Shown here piece after piece: positions 25,462 through 35,302 of a stretch of DNA of 37,346 nt. A program made the position numbers and the translations under genes. This DNA is from Parasporobacterium sp. (lineage in GTDB: Bacteria; Bacillota; Clostridia; Lachnospirales; Lachnospiraceae). The stretch is taken from NCBI GenBank assembly GCA_017515535.1, contig JAFWFQ010000063.1, positions 1 through 37,346 on the forward strand. Direction: 5' to 3'. Under the pieces are notes generated by a model. It had not been told where the DNA came from and searched no databases. It saw only the letters and a program-made list of their open reading frames with translations. Every line of letters starts with the position of its first letter. The first letter of the stretch is position 1.

Positions 25462-28400
25462 ATGAATAATATATATTATCCATTAACAGATGCGCAGCTT
25501 GGGATCTATCTTGCATGTATGAAAGATCCCGGAACAATGGAATATAATCTGACAACAAGCCTGTTCTTTGAGAAAAGTCTCAGGGTCGATCCGGAAAGGC
25601 TGAAAGCCGCGGTTCAAAAAGTTGTCGATCATTATCCGATCATGAGCTCACATATCCGGGCAGTATCCGGAGTCCCGTCAATTGTTCCGTCTGAAGAGTC
25701 AGAGGTTATCATTGAAGATCTGTTTTCAAAAGAAGCAGATCCGGAACAGCTTTACGATCGTTTTATTCAGCCGATCGATTTGGAAAAAGATCCGTTGTTT
25801 AAATTTGCGCTTGTCCATACTCCTTCAGGTCTCTATCTTCTTGAAGAAATGCATCATATTATCTGGGACGGAACCGGCATTCAATTATTCAATGATAATC
25901 TGATCCGGGCTTATAAGGGCCTGGAATTAATTGCGGAAGAGAAGACCGGATTTGATCTTTGTCTGGAAGAGCAAGGAAGGAAAGAAACAAAAGCATATCA
26001 GGAAAGCAGGGATTTTTATGATAAGATGCTCGCCGGAGTTGAAACGGATTCTGCAATTCTTCCTGATGAAATAGAAGCGCCCGACACACTTCAAAACGGA
26101 AAACAAAAGTTATTCTCTCTCAGCGACTACATGAATCCGGAGGAAATTCCTTACCGGATCAAAAGTCTCGGCCTTTCAAACAGTACCATATTTATGGGTG
26201 CCTTTGCTTATGCACTCGCAAAAATGACGAATCAGTCGCAGTCTGTCTTTTGCATGATTGAAGGGGGCCGTCACAGTGAGGACGTTCAAAATACGTTTAC
26301 CATGATGGTGAAAACGCTTCCTTTGTGTATCAATATTAATGAGGATGAGCGGATCTCTGATTATCTTGCTGATGTTCAAACATTGCTGAAAGATCTTCTG
26401 AAGCATGACTGCTGTTCCATTGTAGAACTGGCACCGGAATATGAAGTCAGTTCCGATATTCTATTTGTCTATCAGGGAGGACTTGTCCAGAGCACGAAAA
26501 TGGATGACTTTGTTCTCCCGATCCATAAACACAGGGAGAAGGACAGTGCGACAAAACTGTCTCTCGATGTTTTCCGGACGGAGAACGATTATCTCCTTTC
26601 GTTTGAATATCGGGGAGATCTTTATTTAGACGAAACAATTGAGTCCTTTGCAGGTCTCTATATCCGGATCCTGCAGGGATTTTTGCATAGCGAATATTTA
26701 AAGGATGTATCCTTTGTCAATGATAAAGTACGGACGTTCTATCAGGCGGTCAATGAGAATACAGTGGACTTTGACCGGTCTCTGACGGTTGTGGATCTTT
26801 TCCGGCAGCAGGCAAAGAAGTATCCGGAGAGGGATGCGATCCTGTACAAAGACCGCGTCATTTCGTATCAGGAACTGGATGCGATATCGGAACGGCTGGC
26901 AAAATATCTGACCGGACTCGGAGTAAAAGAAGAGGAGCCGGTAGGGATCATGGTAAATCGTTCAGAGCGCTTTCCAATCTGTGCGCTCGGAGTTTTAAAA
27001 GCCGGAGCGGCCTGCCAGCCTCTCGATTTCCATTATCCTCAGGAAAGGCTGCTTTACATGCTGGAAGATTCCGGTGCAAAGATCGTTCTTGCGGATTCGG
27101 AGCTGAAAGAGATCATCCGGGATTTTCAGGGAACGGTCATCGAGGCGGAAACGATTGAATCGCTTACGCCGGATCAAAACATCGTTCTTAATTCGCCAAA
27201 AGCAGACAGCCTATTTACACTGATCTATACGTCCGGTACGACCGGAAAGCCGAAAGGCTGTATGCTCGAACACCGGAATCTTGTGAACTTCTGTCTTTCT
27301 TTCTGCAGGAAGTTTCATGTTACGGAAAAAGACCATGCAGCAGCCTATGGCGCGTTTGGATTTGATGCGTCGATGCAGGATCTTTATCCGTATCTGACCT
27401 GCGGCGCAAGTGTCGCGATCATCCCGGAGGAGATCCGGCTTGATCTACCCGCGTTGAATGAATTTGTTTTGAACTATCAGATCACGATGATGGACTGTAC
27501 GACCCAGCTGGGAAGACAGTTTGTGACAACCTATCCGGAAAATCCATATATGCGGGTATTTACGGTCGGCGGTGAAAAGCTTGTCCCATGCGAGCCGCCG
27601 GAGTACCGCTTTGTAAATACCTATGGTCCTACGGAATGTACGATTTATGTCACCGATTATGAAGTAGATAAAATATATGACTCCGTTCCGATCGGGAAGC
27701 CCTTCGGAAACTGTGACGCGTATATTCTGGATAAACAAAACCGGCTGCTTCCTCCGGGAGCTGTCGGCGAGCTTGTAATCTCCGGTTATCCTGTGATCCG
27801 TGGATATCTGAACCGTCCGGATAAGAATGAAGAATGTTTTCTTCAAAACACCGTCTTCCCAAGGGAAGGGTATGAGCGGATGTATCTGACCGGAGATGTC
27901 TGCCGGTATCTGACGGATGGAAATCTCCAGTTTGTCGGAAGGAAGGATGACCAGGTCAAGATCCGCGGGTTCCGGATCGAACTGACAGAGATCGAGCGGA
28001 GGATCCGGGAATATCCTGAGATTAAAGATGCCGTTGTAGTAGCAAGAGATCTACCTGCCGGTGGAAAGGCTGTCGTTGCGTATATTGTTTCGGAAGAAGA
28101 AGTCAGCGTAGAAAAACTTCATGCATTTATTGCAGAGACGCTTCCGGAATACATGGTTCCGATGGTCACGATGCAGATTGAAAAGATCCCGTTGAATCCC
28201 AACGGAAAAGTCGATAAACGAAAACTACCGGAACCGGTCTTCCAAAAAAAAGAGAAGACAGAAAAACCGCTGAATGAACTGGAACGGGAGCTTTCCGACA
28301 TGATTATTGAGATCACGGGAATTCCGGAATTTGACTTTACAGATAGTCTCGTCAGTTCCGGTCTGACCTCTCTTTCCACGATCATGTTTTCCGCAAAACT

Positions 28401-31400
28401 GTTCCAGAGGTACGGGATCCGGCTTCCGGTCACAGATCTTATGGAGGATGACTGTTCCCTGATCTCCGTTGAGGACAAGATCCTCCGGTTCCTGCTGGAT
28501 AAAAAACCGGCAGAAGCGCCGGAAAAGGAACAGGAAGAAGCAGAGCAGAAACTTACAGAAATGAAACTCTGTGCGGAGCAGCTTGGCGTTTACTATGACT
28601 CAATGAAACGGCCGGCGGAACTGATCTATAATATTCCGATGATGTATCGGTTTGCTCGCGGAACGGATGCCGGGAGCCTGAAGCGGGCAGTGGAAAAAGC
28701 GATCGCCGCACATCCGGTCCTGGCAGTAAAGATCATCCTCTCTGAAGGAGAGTTGATCCAGAAACAAATAGAGGATCTCGCTGTCGATGTTGCAGTTAAA
28801 AAAATGGACGCAGGAGCGCTTGTGGATTATGCCCAAAGTTTTGTCAGGCCGTTTGCTCTTGATGAGGGTCCGCTTTATCATGCGGAAATCATAGACACCG
28901 GAGAAAGTGTGGTCTTATTATTTGATGTCCACCATATTATTTTTGACGGTCTGTCACTGTCTGTTTTTTTAAGAGATATCGTATCTGCATATGAGACCGG
29001 TCTTGCACCAAAGAAAGAGTCGGCTTACTACCGGTTTATCCGGGAGCAGGAACGCTTTGAAGAATCTTCGGAAAAAGAAAAAGCGGTAGAGTATTATGAC
29101 AAGTTGTTTGAGAACTTTGAAGAGGCAACGGATATTGCGCCGGACCTTTCCGGAATCCCGCAGGCAGGAAAGCTGAAGGAAAGCCGGACGGCGGTGAAGA
29201 AAGAAATGACAGACCATTTCTGTAAACAGATGCAGATCACTCCGGCAGCGCTGTTCCTGGCTGCCCTTCAGTATACCGTCTGCCGGTGCAACGCTTCGAA
29301 TGATATTTATCTCTCTATGATCTCGAGCGGAAGAGAAAACATCGAATATGCGGAATCCATAGGAATGTTTGTAAAAACACTTCCTCTTCACGGCCGGATA
29401 CCGGGAGAGAGTTCTGTTTTGGAATACCTGAAAGAGGTTTCCGGGTCGATGCATGCCGCGGTTGAGAACAGTATTTATCCGGCAATGAAACTTTTTGACC
29501 GGTATCCGTTCTCTTCCAGGATCAATTATGCATGCCAGATCGGTGTGGACGAAAAAATCCGTCTTACCGGACAGGAGATTACAGAAACGATGATCATGCA
29601 GCCGCTTCCGAAGTTCCATATTTCGGTTCATATTGATGAAGCGGATTCGGACTATATTGTGAATGTGCAATACAATGATGCGCTCTACAGCGATTCCTAT
29701 ATGGATACGTTTTCCTCTGCGATCGCTTCCTGCGCTGTGAACCTGATGAAAGGACCGGATGCAAAGGTAGCAAAGGTCTCGCTTCTTGATGACAAGGAGC
29801 AGGCACGGATCAAGCGCTTTACCAATATCGGATGCCGCACCCTTTCCTGTCATCTGTTCCACCGGCTGTTTGAACTTCAGGCAGAGAAAAAGCCGGATAC
29901 GGCTGCATTGATTGCTTGTGACGGTTCGTTCTCATACAAAGAGCTGAATGCGTTGATGAACCGGACCGCGAATGCGTTGATCAAGTGCGGCGTGATACCG
30001 GGCGACCGTGTCGCGGTCCTTCTTCCGAGAACGTCCGCGCTTATGATCTCCATGTATGCAGTCATGAAAGCCGGTGCGGCATATATCCCGTGTGATCCGG
30101 AATATCCGGAGGAGCGGATCCGTTATATTATTGAAAACAGTGAGGCAAGGTTTATTATTACGGACAAACCGCGTGGATTTGCGAACGAGCTTCTCGTCGG
30201 GGATCTTCTTTCAGAAGATAATGAGAATTCCCCGGATATCCAGGTTTCTCCGGAAGATACCGCCTATATTATTTATACCTCCGGTTCAACCGGAAAACCA
30301 AAGGGAGTTGTGATCAGACATCAGGGAATTGCGAACTATCTGGCTCCGTATCCGGAAAACCGCCATGTTTATGCAGCGGTTGAAAAAGGATCGGTTATGG
30401 TTTCTGTCACGACAGCATCTTTTGATATGTCCCTGAAGGAAACCGCAGTTGCGCTTTGTAATGGTCTGACGCTTGTTCTCGCAAATGAAGAGGAGACGCA
30501 GGATCCGTCAAAACTTGCAGAACTGTTTGAACGGACCGGCGGCGATATCTTTAACGCAACTCCTTCGAGAATGGAACAGTATATGATGCTTCCGAGATTC
30601 TGTGAGGCGCTGTCAAAATGCAAAGTTATTATGTGCGGCGGTGAAAAATATTCTCCGAAGCTTTTAAAACGGCTTCAGGAAATTTCCGGCGCGACGATTT
30701 TTAATACCTATGGACCGACTGAGATCACGGTGTCCTGTAATGCAAAAGATTTGACAAACGAAGAGAGGGTCTGTGTCGGGGCGCCGCTTCTGAATGTCAA
30801 TGAATACATCGTGGACTCGGACGGAAATCTCCTTCCTACCTTCTTTACGGGAGAACTACTGGTCGGCGGGCCGGGAGTTGCAAAAGGATATTTTAATAAT
30901 CCGGAGATGACGAAAAAATCGTTCTTTGAATATTCCGGGGAATGGATCTATAAAACAGGGGATTATGCAAAATGGACGCCGGAAGGGGATGTCGTCATCC
31001 TTGGAAGGACAGATAATCAGGTAAAACTAAGAGGCCTGCGGATCGAGCTTGGTGAAGTAGAGCGGGTGATCCTCTCCTGCCCGGGCGTGATCCAGGCAGT
31101 CGTTCTGATCAAGAAGATCCGCGGAACGGAACACTTAAGTGCTTATTATGTCGATGACGGAACTGTCACTGAAGATGCCCTGAAAGCGTTTATCTCAAAG
31201 TCACTGACAAAATATATGGTGCCGACCGCGTATCTCCGAATGGAAAAGATGCCGCAGACACCAAACGGGAAGACCGATATCATGGCGCTTCCGGATCCGG
31301 AGCTGATCCACAGCGAGGATTATGTCGAACCTGCGACGGAAGCAGAGGCTCTGATCTGTAATCTCTTCGGAAAGATCCTTCAGTTGGACAAAGTCAGTGC

Positions 31401-32751
31401 TGTTGACAGTTTCTTTGACCTAGGAGGAACTTCCCTTTCTGCAACGAGCCTTTTAGTTCTTCTGAATGAAAACGGATTTGAGATCTCTTATGGGGATATC
31501 TTTGCGCATAAAACACCTCGCGCTCTTGCGGCGATGACAGGAGGCGGGGGAGATTTTATTGATAATCTCTCTTCTTATAATTATTCGGTCTTTGATGAGA
31601 TACTTAAAGAAAACCGGCTTGAAAATCTGAACGGTCCGGGAACGCCTTTGGGCAATGTTTTGATCACCGGTGCAGTTGGTTTCCTCGGGGTCCATATCCT
31701 CCAACGTTTTCTGGAAGACTATGACGGAAAGGCCTACTGCCTTGTCCGGGACGGAAGGCTTCCTGCGGAAAAACGGCTGGAGGTTCAGCTTTTCTACTAT
31801 TTTGAAAAAGACTATTCGGAGCTATTCGGAGAGCGTATCTTTGTGATCAAAGGAGATGTGACCGGAGATGATTGGTTCCCGGAGGTAGAAAAAGAAAAAA
31901 TCGATACCGTGATCAATTGTGCGGCACTTGTAAAACACTTTTCACAGACGGATGATATTGAACGGACCAATGTCGGTGGCGTTCTTCATCTGATTGAATT
32001 CTGCAAACAGCATCAATGCAAACTGATCCAGATCTCGACCGGAAGCGTTGCCGGAGACCGTGTCAATGATCATCCTTCCCCGGAGATCCGGCTTACAGAA
32101 CAGAGTCTGTATTACGGCCAGCTGATCGATAATCAATATGTCCACAGTAAATTTATGGGAGAGCGGTATGTTCTTGAAGCGATCCGTGACGGATTAAAAG
32201 CAAAGATCATGCGTGTCGGAAATCTTTCAGCAAGAAAAAGCGACGGTGAATTCCAGATGAATTCCTCTACGAACGGCTTTATGGGAAGACTGAAAGCTTA
32301 TCTTGCAATCGGTGCTTTTCCGTACAGTTCCATGGATTATCCGGTTGAAATGGCTCCGATCGACGAAACCGCAGAAGCAATCCTGAAACTCTCAGAGACG
32401 GCGGACGCCTGCTGTATTTTCCATCCGTTTAATAACCACTATGTTCCGCTTGGGGATGTTATTATGCAGATGAAGAAGATGGGATTTGAAATTGAATTGG
32501 CAGAGGATTCGGAGTTTCATGAAAAACTCCAAGCCGCAGAGGATGATCCGAAGCTCGCGCCGATCCTGACGACCCTGATCGCATATGATAATAAAGACTC
32601 CGGAAGAAAAGTGGAAATGATCGGTGTGGATAATGAATATACTTCGCAGGCTTTGTACCGGCGTTCGTTCTGCTGGTCTATGACCTCAAGACAATACATG
32701 AATCAGTTTTTGAATGCCCTGTTTACACTTGGGTTCTTTACACTGGATTAG
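25462..32751 (+). CDS. Dimodular nonribosomal peptide synthetase C-A-T-C-A-T-R with reductive release
   Basis: A 2429-aa NRPS. Module 1: condensation domain with HHIIWDG at 131-137; adenylation domain with YTSGTTGKPKG from 589 and NPNGK with K916; carrier domain with GLTSL, S970 as the likely phosphopantetheine site. Module 2: condensation HHIIFDG at 1157-1163; adenylation YTSGSTGKPKG from 1605 and NGK with K1937; carrier GGTSL with S1991. The end is a thioester reductase: ITGAVGFLG from 2068 and YVHSK (Y2226, K2230). Such an enzyme joins two amino acids and releases an aldehyde; the N-terminal condensation domain suggests the first residue may be N-acylated. Very similar architectures from gut clostridia make dipeptide aldehydes that can cyclise to pyrazinones. 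AGGAGG precedes ATG 25462. No phosphopantetheinyl transferase is in the window. Confidence 0.95.
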   Translation: MNNIYYPLTDAQLGIYLACMKDPGTMEYNLTTSLFFEKSLRVDPERLKAAVQKVVDHYPIMSSHIRAVSGVPSIVPSEESEVIIEDLFSKEADPEQLYDRFIQPIDLEKDPLFKFALVHTPSGLYLLEEMHHIIWDGTGIQLFNDNLIRAYKGLELIAEEKTGFDLCLEEQGRKETKAYQESRDFYDKMLAGVETDSAILPDEIEAPDTLQNGKQKLFSLSDYMNPEEIPYRIKSLGLSNSTIFMGAFAYALAKMTNQSQSVFCMIEGGRHSEDVQNTFTMMVKTLPLCININEDERISDYLADVQTLLKDLLKHDCCSIVELAPEYEVSSDILFVYQGGLVQSTKMDDFVLPIHKHREKDSATKLSLDVFRTENDYLLSFEYRGDLYLDETIESFAGLYIRILQGFLHSEYLKDVSFVNDKVRTFYQAVNENTVDFDRSLTVVDLFRQQAKKYPERDAILYKDRVISYQELDAISERLAKYLTGLGVKEEEPVGIMVNRSERFPICALGVLKAGAACQPLDFHYPQERLLYMLEDSGAKIVLADSELKEIIRDFQGTVIEAETIESLTPDQNIVLNSPKADSLFTLIYTSGTTGKPKGCMLEHRNLVNFCLSFCRKFHVTEKDHAAAYGAFGFDASMQDLYPYLTCGASVAIIPEEIRLDLPALNEFVLNYQITMMDCTTQLGRQFVTTYPENPYMRVFTVGGEKLVPCEPPEYRFVNTYGPTECTIYVTDYEVDKIYDSVPIGKPFGNCDAYILDKQNRLLPPGAVGELVISGYPVIRGYLNRPDKNEECFLQNTVFPREGYERMYLTGDVCRYLTDGNLQFVGRKDDQVKIRGFRIELTEIERRIREYPEIKDAVVVARDLPAGGKAVVAYIVSEEEVSVEKLHAFIAETLPEYMVPMVTMQIEKIPLNPNGKVDKRKLPEPVFQKKEKTEKPLNELERELSDMIIEITGIPEFDFTDSLVSSGLTSLSTIMFSAKLFQRYGIRLPVTDLMEDDCSLISVEDKILRFLLDKKPAEAPEKEQEEAEQKLTEMKLCAEQLGVYYDSMKRPAELIYNIPMMYRFARGTDAGSLKRAVEKAIAAHPVLAVKIILSEGELIQKQIEDLAVDVAVKKMDAGALVDYAQSFVRPFALDEGPLYHAEIIDTGESVVLLFDVHHIIFDGLSLSVFLRDIVSAYETGLAPKKESAYYRFIREQERFEESSEKEKAVEYYDKLFENFEEATDIAPDLSGIPQAGKLKESRTAVKKEMTDHFCKQMQITPAALFLAALQYTVCRCNASNDIYLSMISSGRENIEYAESIGMFVKTLPLHGRIPGESSVLEYLKEVSGSMHAAVENSIYPAMKLFDRYPFSSRINYACQIGVDEKIRLTGQEITETMIMQPLPKFHISVHIDEADSDYIVNVQYNDALYSDSYMDTFSSAIASCAVNLMKGPDAKVAKVSLLDDKEQARIKRFTNIGCRTLSCHLFHRLFELQAEKKPDTAALIACDGSFSYKELNALMNRTANALIKCGVIPGDRVAVLLPRTSALMISMYAVMKAGAAYIPCDPEYPEERIRYIIENSEARFIITDKPRGFANELLVGDLLSEDNENSPDIQVSPEDTAYIIYTSGSTGKPKGVVIRHQGIANYLAPYPENRHVYAAVEKGSVMVSVTTASFDMSLKETAVALCNGLTLVLANEEETQDPSKLAELFERTGGDIFNATPSRMEQYMMLPRFCEALSKCKVIMCGGEKYSPKLLKRLQEISGATIFNTYGPTEITVSCNAKDLTNEERVCVGAPLLNVNEYIVDSDGNLLPTFFTGELLVGGPGVAKGYFNNPEMTKKSFFEYSGEWIYKTGDYAKWTPEGDVVILGRTDNQVKLRGLRIELGEVERVILSCPGVIQAVVLIKKIRGTEHLSAYYVDDGTVTEDALKAFISKSLTKYMVPTAYLRMEKMPQTPNGKTDIMALPDPELIHSEDYVEPATEAEALICNLFGKILQLDKVSAVDSFFDLGGTSLSATSLLVLLNENGFEISYGDIFAHKTPRALAAMTGGGGDFIDNLSSYNYSVFDEILKENRLENLNGPGTPLGNVLITGAVGFLGVHILQRFLEDYDGKAYCLVRDGRLPAEKRLEVQLFYYFEKDYSELFGERIFVIKGDVTGDDWFPEVEKEKIDTVINCAALVKHFSQTDDIERTNVGGVLHLIEFCKQHQCKLIQISTGSVAGDRVNDHPSPEIRLTEQSLYYGQLIDNQYVHSKFMGERYVLEAIRDGLKAKIMRVGNLSARKSDGEFQMNSSTNGFMGRLKAYLAIGAFPYSSMDYPVEMAPIDETAEAILKLSETADACCIFHPFNNHYVPLGDVIMQMKKMGFEIELAEDSEFHEKLQAAEDDPKLAPILTTLIAYDNKDSGRKVEMIGVDNEYTSQALYRRSFCWSMTSRQYMNQFLNALFTLGFFTLD

Positions 32752-32772
32752 GAGACTGAAAGAGCAGAGAAC

Positions 32773-34533
32773 ATGAAATATCAAAGAACCGGTCTATTAC
32801 TGAATCGAACCTATATGAAATACCTGTTCCCGACGATCCTGGGTTCTGTTGCGATCCTTCTTTCTGCTTTTGTGGACGGGATCCTTGCTTCTGCATTCTG
32901 CGGAACGGATGCTTTCTCGGCAGTAAATCTGGCAGAGCCGGTGATCCTGTTTATGCAGGCGGTCTTCTTTATCTTTGGAATCGGAGGCGCTGTCAGCATT
33001 TCTGTTGCAAAAGGACGCAGGGAACATCAACGTGCTAATTCACTCTTTTCCCTTGCCTTTTTTATGGGAATCGTTGTTGCAGTTATCGTAGGGGTATTGG
33101 GAATCCTCCTTCTTGATCCAATCGTTTCAGTTTTGTGTAACAATGCGGAGCTGGTCCCGCTGGTCAGGGCGTATACTCTTGTGACATTCTGCGGAGCACC
33201 CCTGATGATCTTTGTTCCGATGATGACTTACATTATCCGGGCAGATGGGATGCCAAAGCTTTCGGCAAATATTTTGCTGGTTGCAAATATCCTGAATCTC
33301 TGCATGGACGTTGTATATATGAAGGTCTTTCACATGGGCGTGGGCGGAGCAGCGCTTGCGACCGTGACAGGATATGTGCTTGGTCTGATCCTGGTGATCG
33401 TTTATTTGAAAAGTCCGAAAAGAACATTGAAACTGCATTTTCCGAAAAAGGAAGACTGGAAGGAGTTGAAGACCCTGTGCACAGGCGGACTTGCTTCTGT
33501 CGTTAACACGATCCTGCTGTTTGTTAAGGCGATCCTGATTAACCGGATCGTGCTGAGTACCGGCGGCGTTGACGCAATGGCAGTCTTTTCTGTCTGTAAT
33601 TTTACGGTCACGTTTGCTTCAATGTTCATGGGCGGAGGTTCCGATACCATGACGCCGATCCTGGGTTTACTGTATGGAGAAAAAGACCAGAGGGGGATGG
33701 ATTATATCGTCCGGAAAACAATGCTGGTCGTTCTGATAAGCTGCGGGATCCTCGTTGCATTTATGATGGCTTTTCCGCAGTTGGTCCTGGAACTATTTGG
33801 GGTCAGAACATCAGCCCGGCTTGCAATCGGAATACCCGCGATCCGGATCTTTTCTGTCAGCCTGTTAGGAATTGCATTTTCATACACCTTAATGAATTAT
33901 TTCCAAACCGTCTCTCAAAAAACGATTTCAGTCTTGATCACTGTTCTCAGGGGAATCGTTATCACGGTTCCATCCGCATATCTTTGCTCCCGGTTTATGG
34001 GTGTTTCCGGAATCTGGTGGGCGTTTGTCATAGCGGAAGCGCTGACGATCGTGGTTACCCTGATCGTTTGTCGGATCAAAGCTTCAAGAAGCAATGGGAA
34101 ATTCAAGGGTGTCCTTTTAAAAGAACAGTATGATTCGGAAGTCTCTTTTGATCTGACGCTGAAAGCACAGAGACAGTCCGCTTCCGATGTATCTGAACTG
34201 GTCGAGGATTTCTGCCTGAAAAACGGGGAATCTGAAAAGACATCTAATTTTGCGGGAGTCCTTGCGGAAGAGATGGTTGAAAATATCCGCCGTTATAATA
34301 ATGGTGAGGCAAAAGAGCCGGATATCGATTTGATCTGCAGGCTCAGGGACGAGGATCTTATCCTGACGGTAAGGGATAACGGGAAAACGCTGTCCTCGGT
34401 GGAACCGGATGAGGACAGTGAAGAATTCGAGAATCTCCGGATGATCCATAGCCTTGCAAAAGATGTGGATTATACGAGAACGCTTGGATTAAACAGTACA
34501 GTCGTGACTTTGGAAGGGAGCCGGAAAGGATAG
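32773..34533 (+). CDS. MATE-family exporter fused to an RsbW-like ATPase domain
   Basis: A 586-aa protein. Residues 1-445 are a MATE transporter with about twelve membrane segments in two related halves. Residues 460-586 are cytoplasmic and match a HATPase_c/anti-sigma-factor kinase fold: the N-box EEMVENIRRY with N504, the G1 box VRDNGK with D535 and G537, and a late segment GLNSTVVTL. MATE proteins normally stop after the membrane part. It follows the NRPS by 21 bases and is 4 bases from the next gene, so it is probably the exporter of the NRPS product. The ATPase could sense ATP or bind a regulator; I see no partner anti-anti-sigma gene. Confidence 0.9.
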   Translation: MKYQRTGLLLNRTYMKYLFPTILGSVAILLSAFVDGILASAFCGTDAFSAVNLAEPVILFMQAVFFIFGIGGAVSISVAKGRREHQRANSLFSLAFFMGIVVAVIVGVLGILLLDPIVSVLCNNAELVPLVRAYTLVTFCGAPLMIFVPMMTYIIRADGMPKLSANILLVANILNLCMDVVYMKVFHMGVGGAALATVTGYVLGLILVIVYLKSPKRTLKLHFPKKEDWKELKTLCTGGLASVVNTILLFVKAILINRIVLSTGGVDAMAVFSVCNFTVTFASMFMGGGSDTMTPILGLLYGEKDQRGMDYIVRKTMLVVLISCGILVAFMMAFPQLVLELFGVRTSARLAIGIPAIRIFSVSLLGIAFSYTLMNYFQTVSQKTISVLITVLRGIVITVPSAYLCSRFMGVSGIWWAFVIAEALTIVVTLIVCRIKASRSNGKFKGVLLKEQYDSEVSFDLTLKAQRQSASDVSELVEDFCLKNGESEKTSNFAGVLAEEMVENIRRYNNGEAKEPDIDLICRLRDEDLILTVRDNGKTLSSVEPDEDSEEFENLRMIHSLAKDVDYTRTLGLNSTVVTLEGSRKG

Positions 34534-34537
34534 AACG

Positions 34538-35302
34538 ATGCTGAAATTCTTTTTTTACAATTTTGCGGAAGAGAAGGAAACAGAAGAAATCATCCGGAGC
34601 ATTCATGCGATGATCGAGGGAACAAAACAGTATGAAAGAATGGAAGAAATCATGCTGTTTGTTATGGTCCCTCCGCTTTCCCTCGAAGCAGTGCTTAAAG
34701 AATTTGACCGGAAGTATGTTAAGATCGCGGCACAATCTTTTTCTGTGAAAGAAAGCCCACCGGTAACAGGAGGGATTTCGCTTTCCAGATTGAAAGCAAT
34801 CGGAACAGATCTTGTGACGACTGGCCTCGCGGATGCCCGCCATTATGGGCTCGAGGATAATGAAACTGTAGCGGATAAAGTCGGACTCGGTCTGACAGAA
34901 GGACTGAAGGTTCTGTTTTGCATCGGGGAAGAAGAGGAAGATAAAAAAGAAGGAAGGGTAGCCGCTGTCCTTGAAGAACAGATCCGGACAGGAATCCGGA
35001 AGATCCCTCTTGAATCCTTCTACCGATGCGCACTTCTTTACAGGCCTTTCTGGGCATTTGGTTCCGAGGGCATCAGATCCGATCCGGATTATTCCTCGCA
35101 AATATTTGACTTGATCCGAAAGACAGCGGAAAAAGAACGACCGGAATTCCCTGAACCGCTTCCTTTGATCTATGGAGGGATCCTGGATGCAGAAGAGGCG
35201 AGGGATCTTCTATGCAGGGAGGTCGTGGATGGTGTTCTGGTTGATAGCAGCCGGATGGAAACGGAACAATTTATTACTTTTATCAATTCTTGCTACAGGT
35301 AA
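34538..35302 (+). CDS. Triosephosphate-isomerase-fold pseudoenzyme
   Basis: A 254-aa protein of TIM length and order. Family landmarks are recognisable but every catalytic residue is changed: the N-terminal GNWKMN is replaced by FFYNFAEE, losing the lysine; the GHSERR motif reads GLADAR from 96, so the catalytic His is L97; and the EPVWAIGTG motif reads RPFWAFGSEG, so the catalytic Glu is R169. The last phosphate-binding GG is replaced too (DGVLVDSSR), though YGGI remains. It should therefore not isomerise triose phosphates. It sits 4 bases behind the MATE-ATPase gene with AAAGGA upstream, and its stop lies inside the terminator loop, so it is the last member of the NRPS operon. Role unknown. 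Confidence 0.85.
   Translation: MLKFFFYNFAEEKETEEIIRSIHAMIEGTKQYERMEEIMLFVMVPPLSLEAVLKEFDRKYVKIAAQSFSVKESPPVTGGISLSRLKAIGTDLVTTGLADARHYGLEDNETVADKVGLGLTEGLKVLFCIGEEEEDKKEGRVAAVLEEQIRTGIRKIPLESFYRCALLYRPFWAFGSEGIRSDPDYSSQIFDLIRKTAEKERPEFPEPLPLIYGGILDAEEARDLLCREVVDGVLVDSSRMETEQFITFINSCYR

Noticed and set aside
28969..29862. 297-codon open frame on the minus strand inside the NRPS
   Set aside because: Antisense shadow of the second condensation domain; composition is rich in R, H and L, and the plus-strand frame has all NRPS motifs.
34358..35101. 247-codon minus-strand frame over the MATE/TIM junction
   Set aside because: Overlaps two well-supported plus-strand genes and shows typical shadow-frame composition.
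34538..35302. Functional triosephosphate isomerase
   Set aside because: Catalytic lysine, histidine and glutamate are all replaced.
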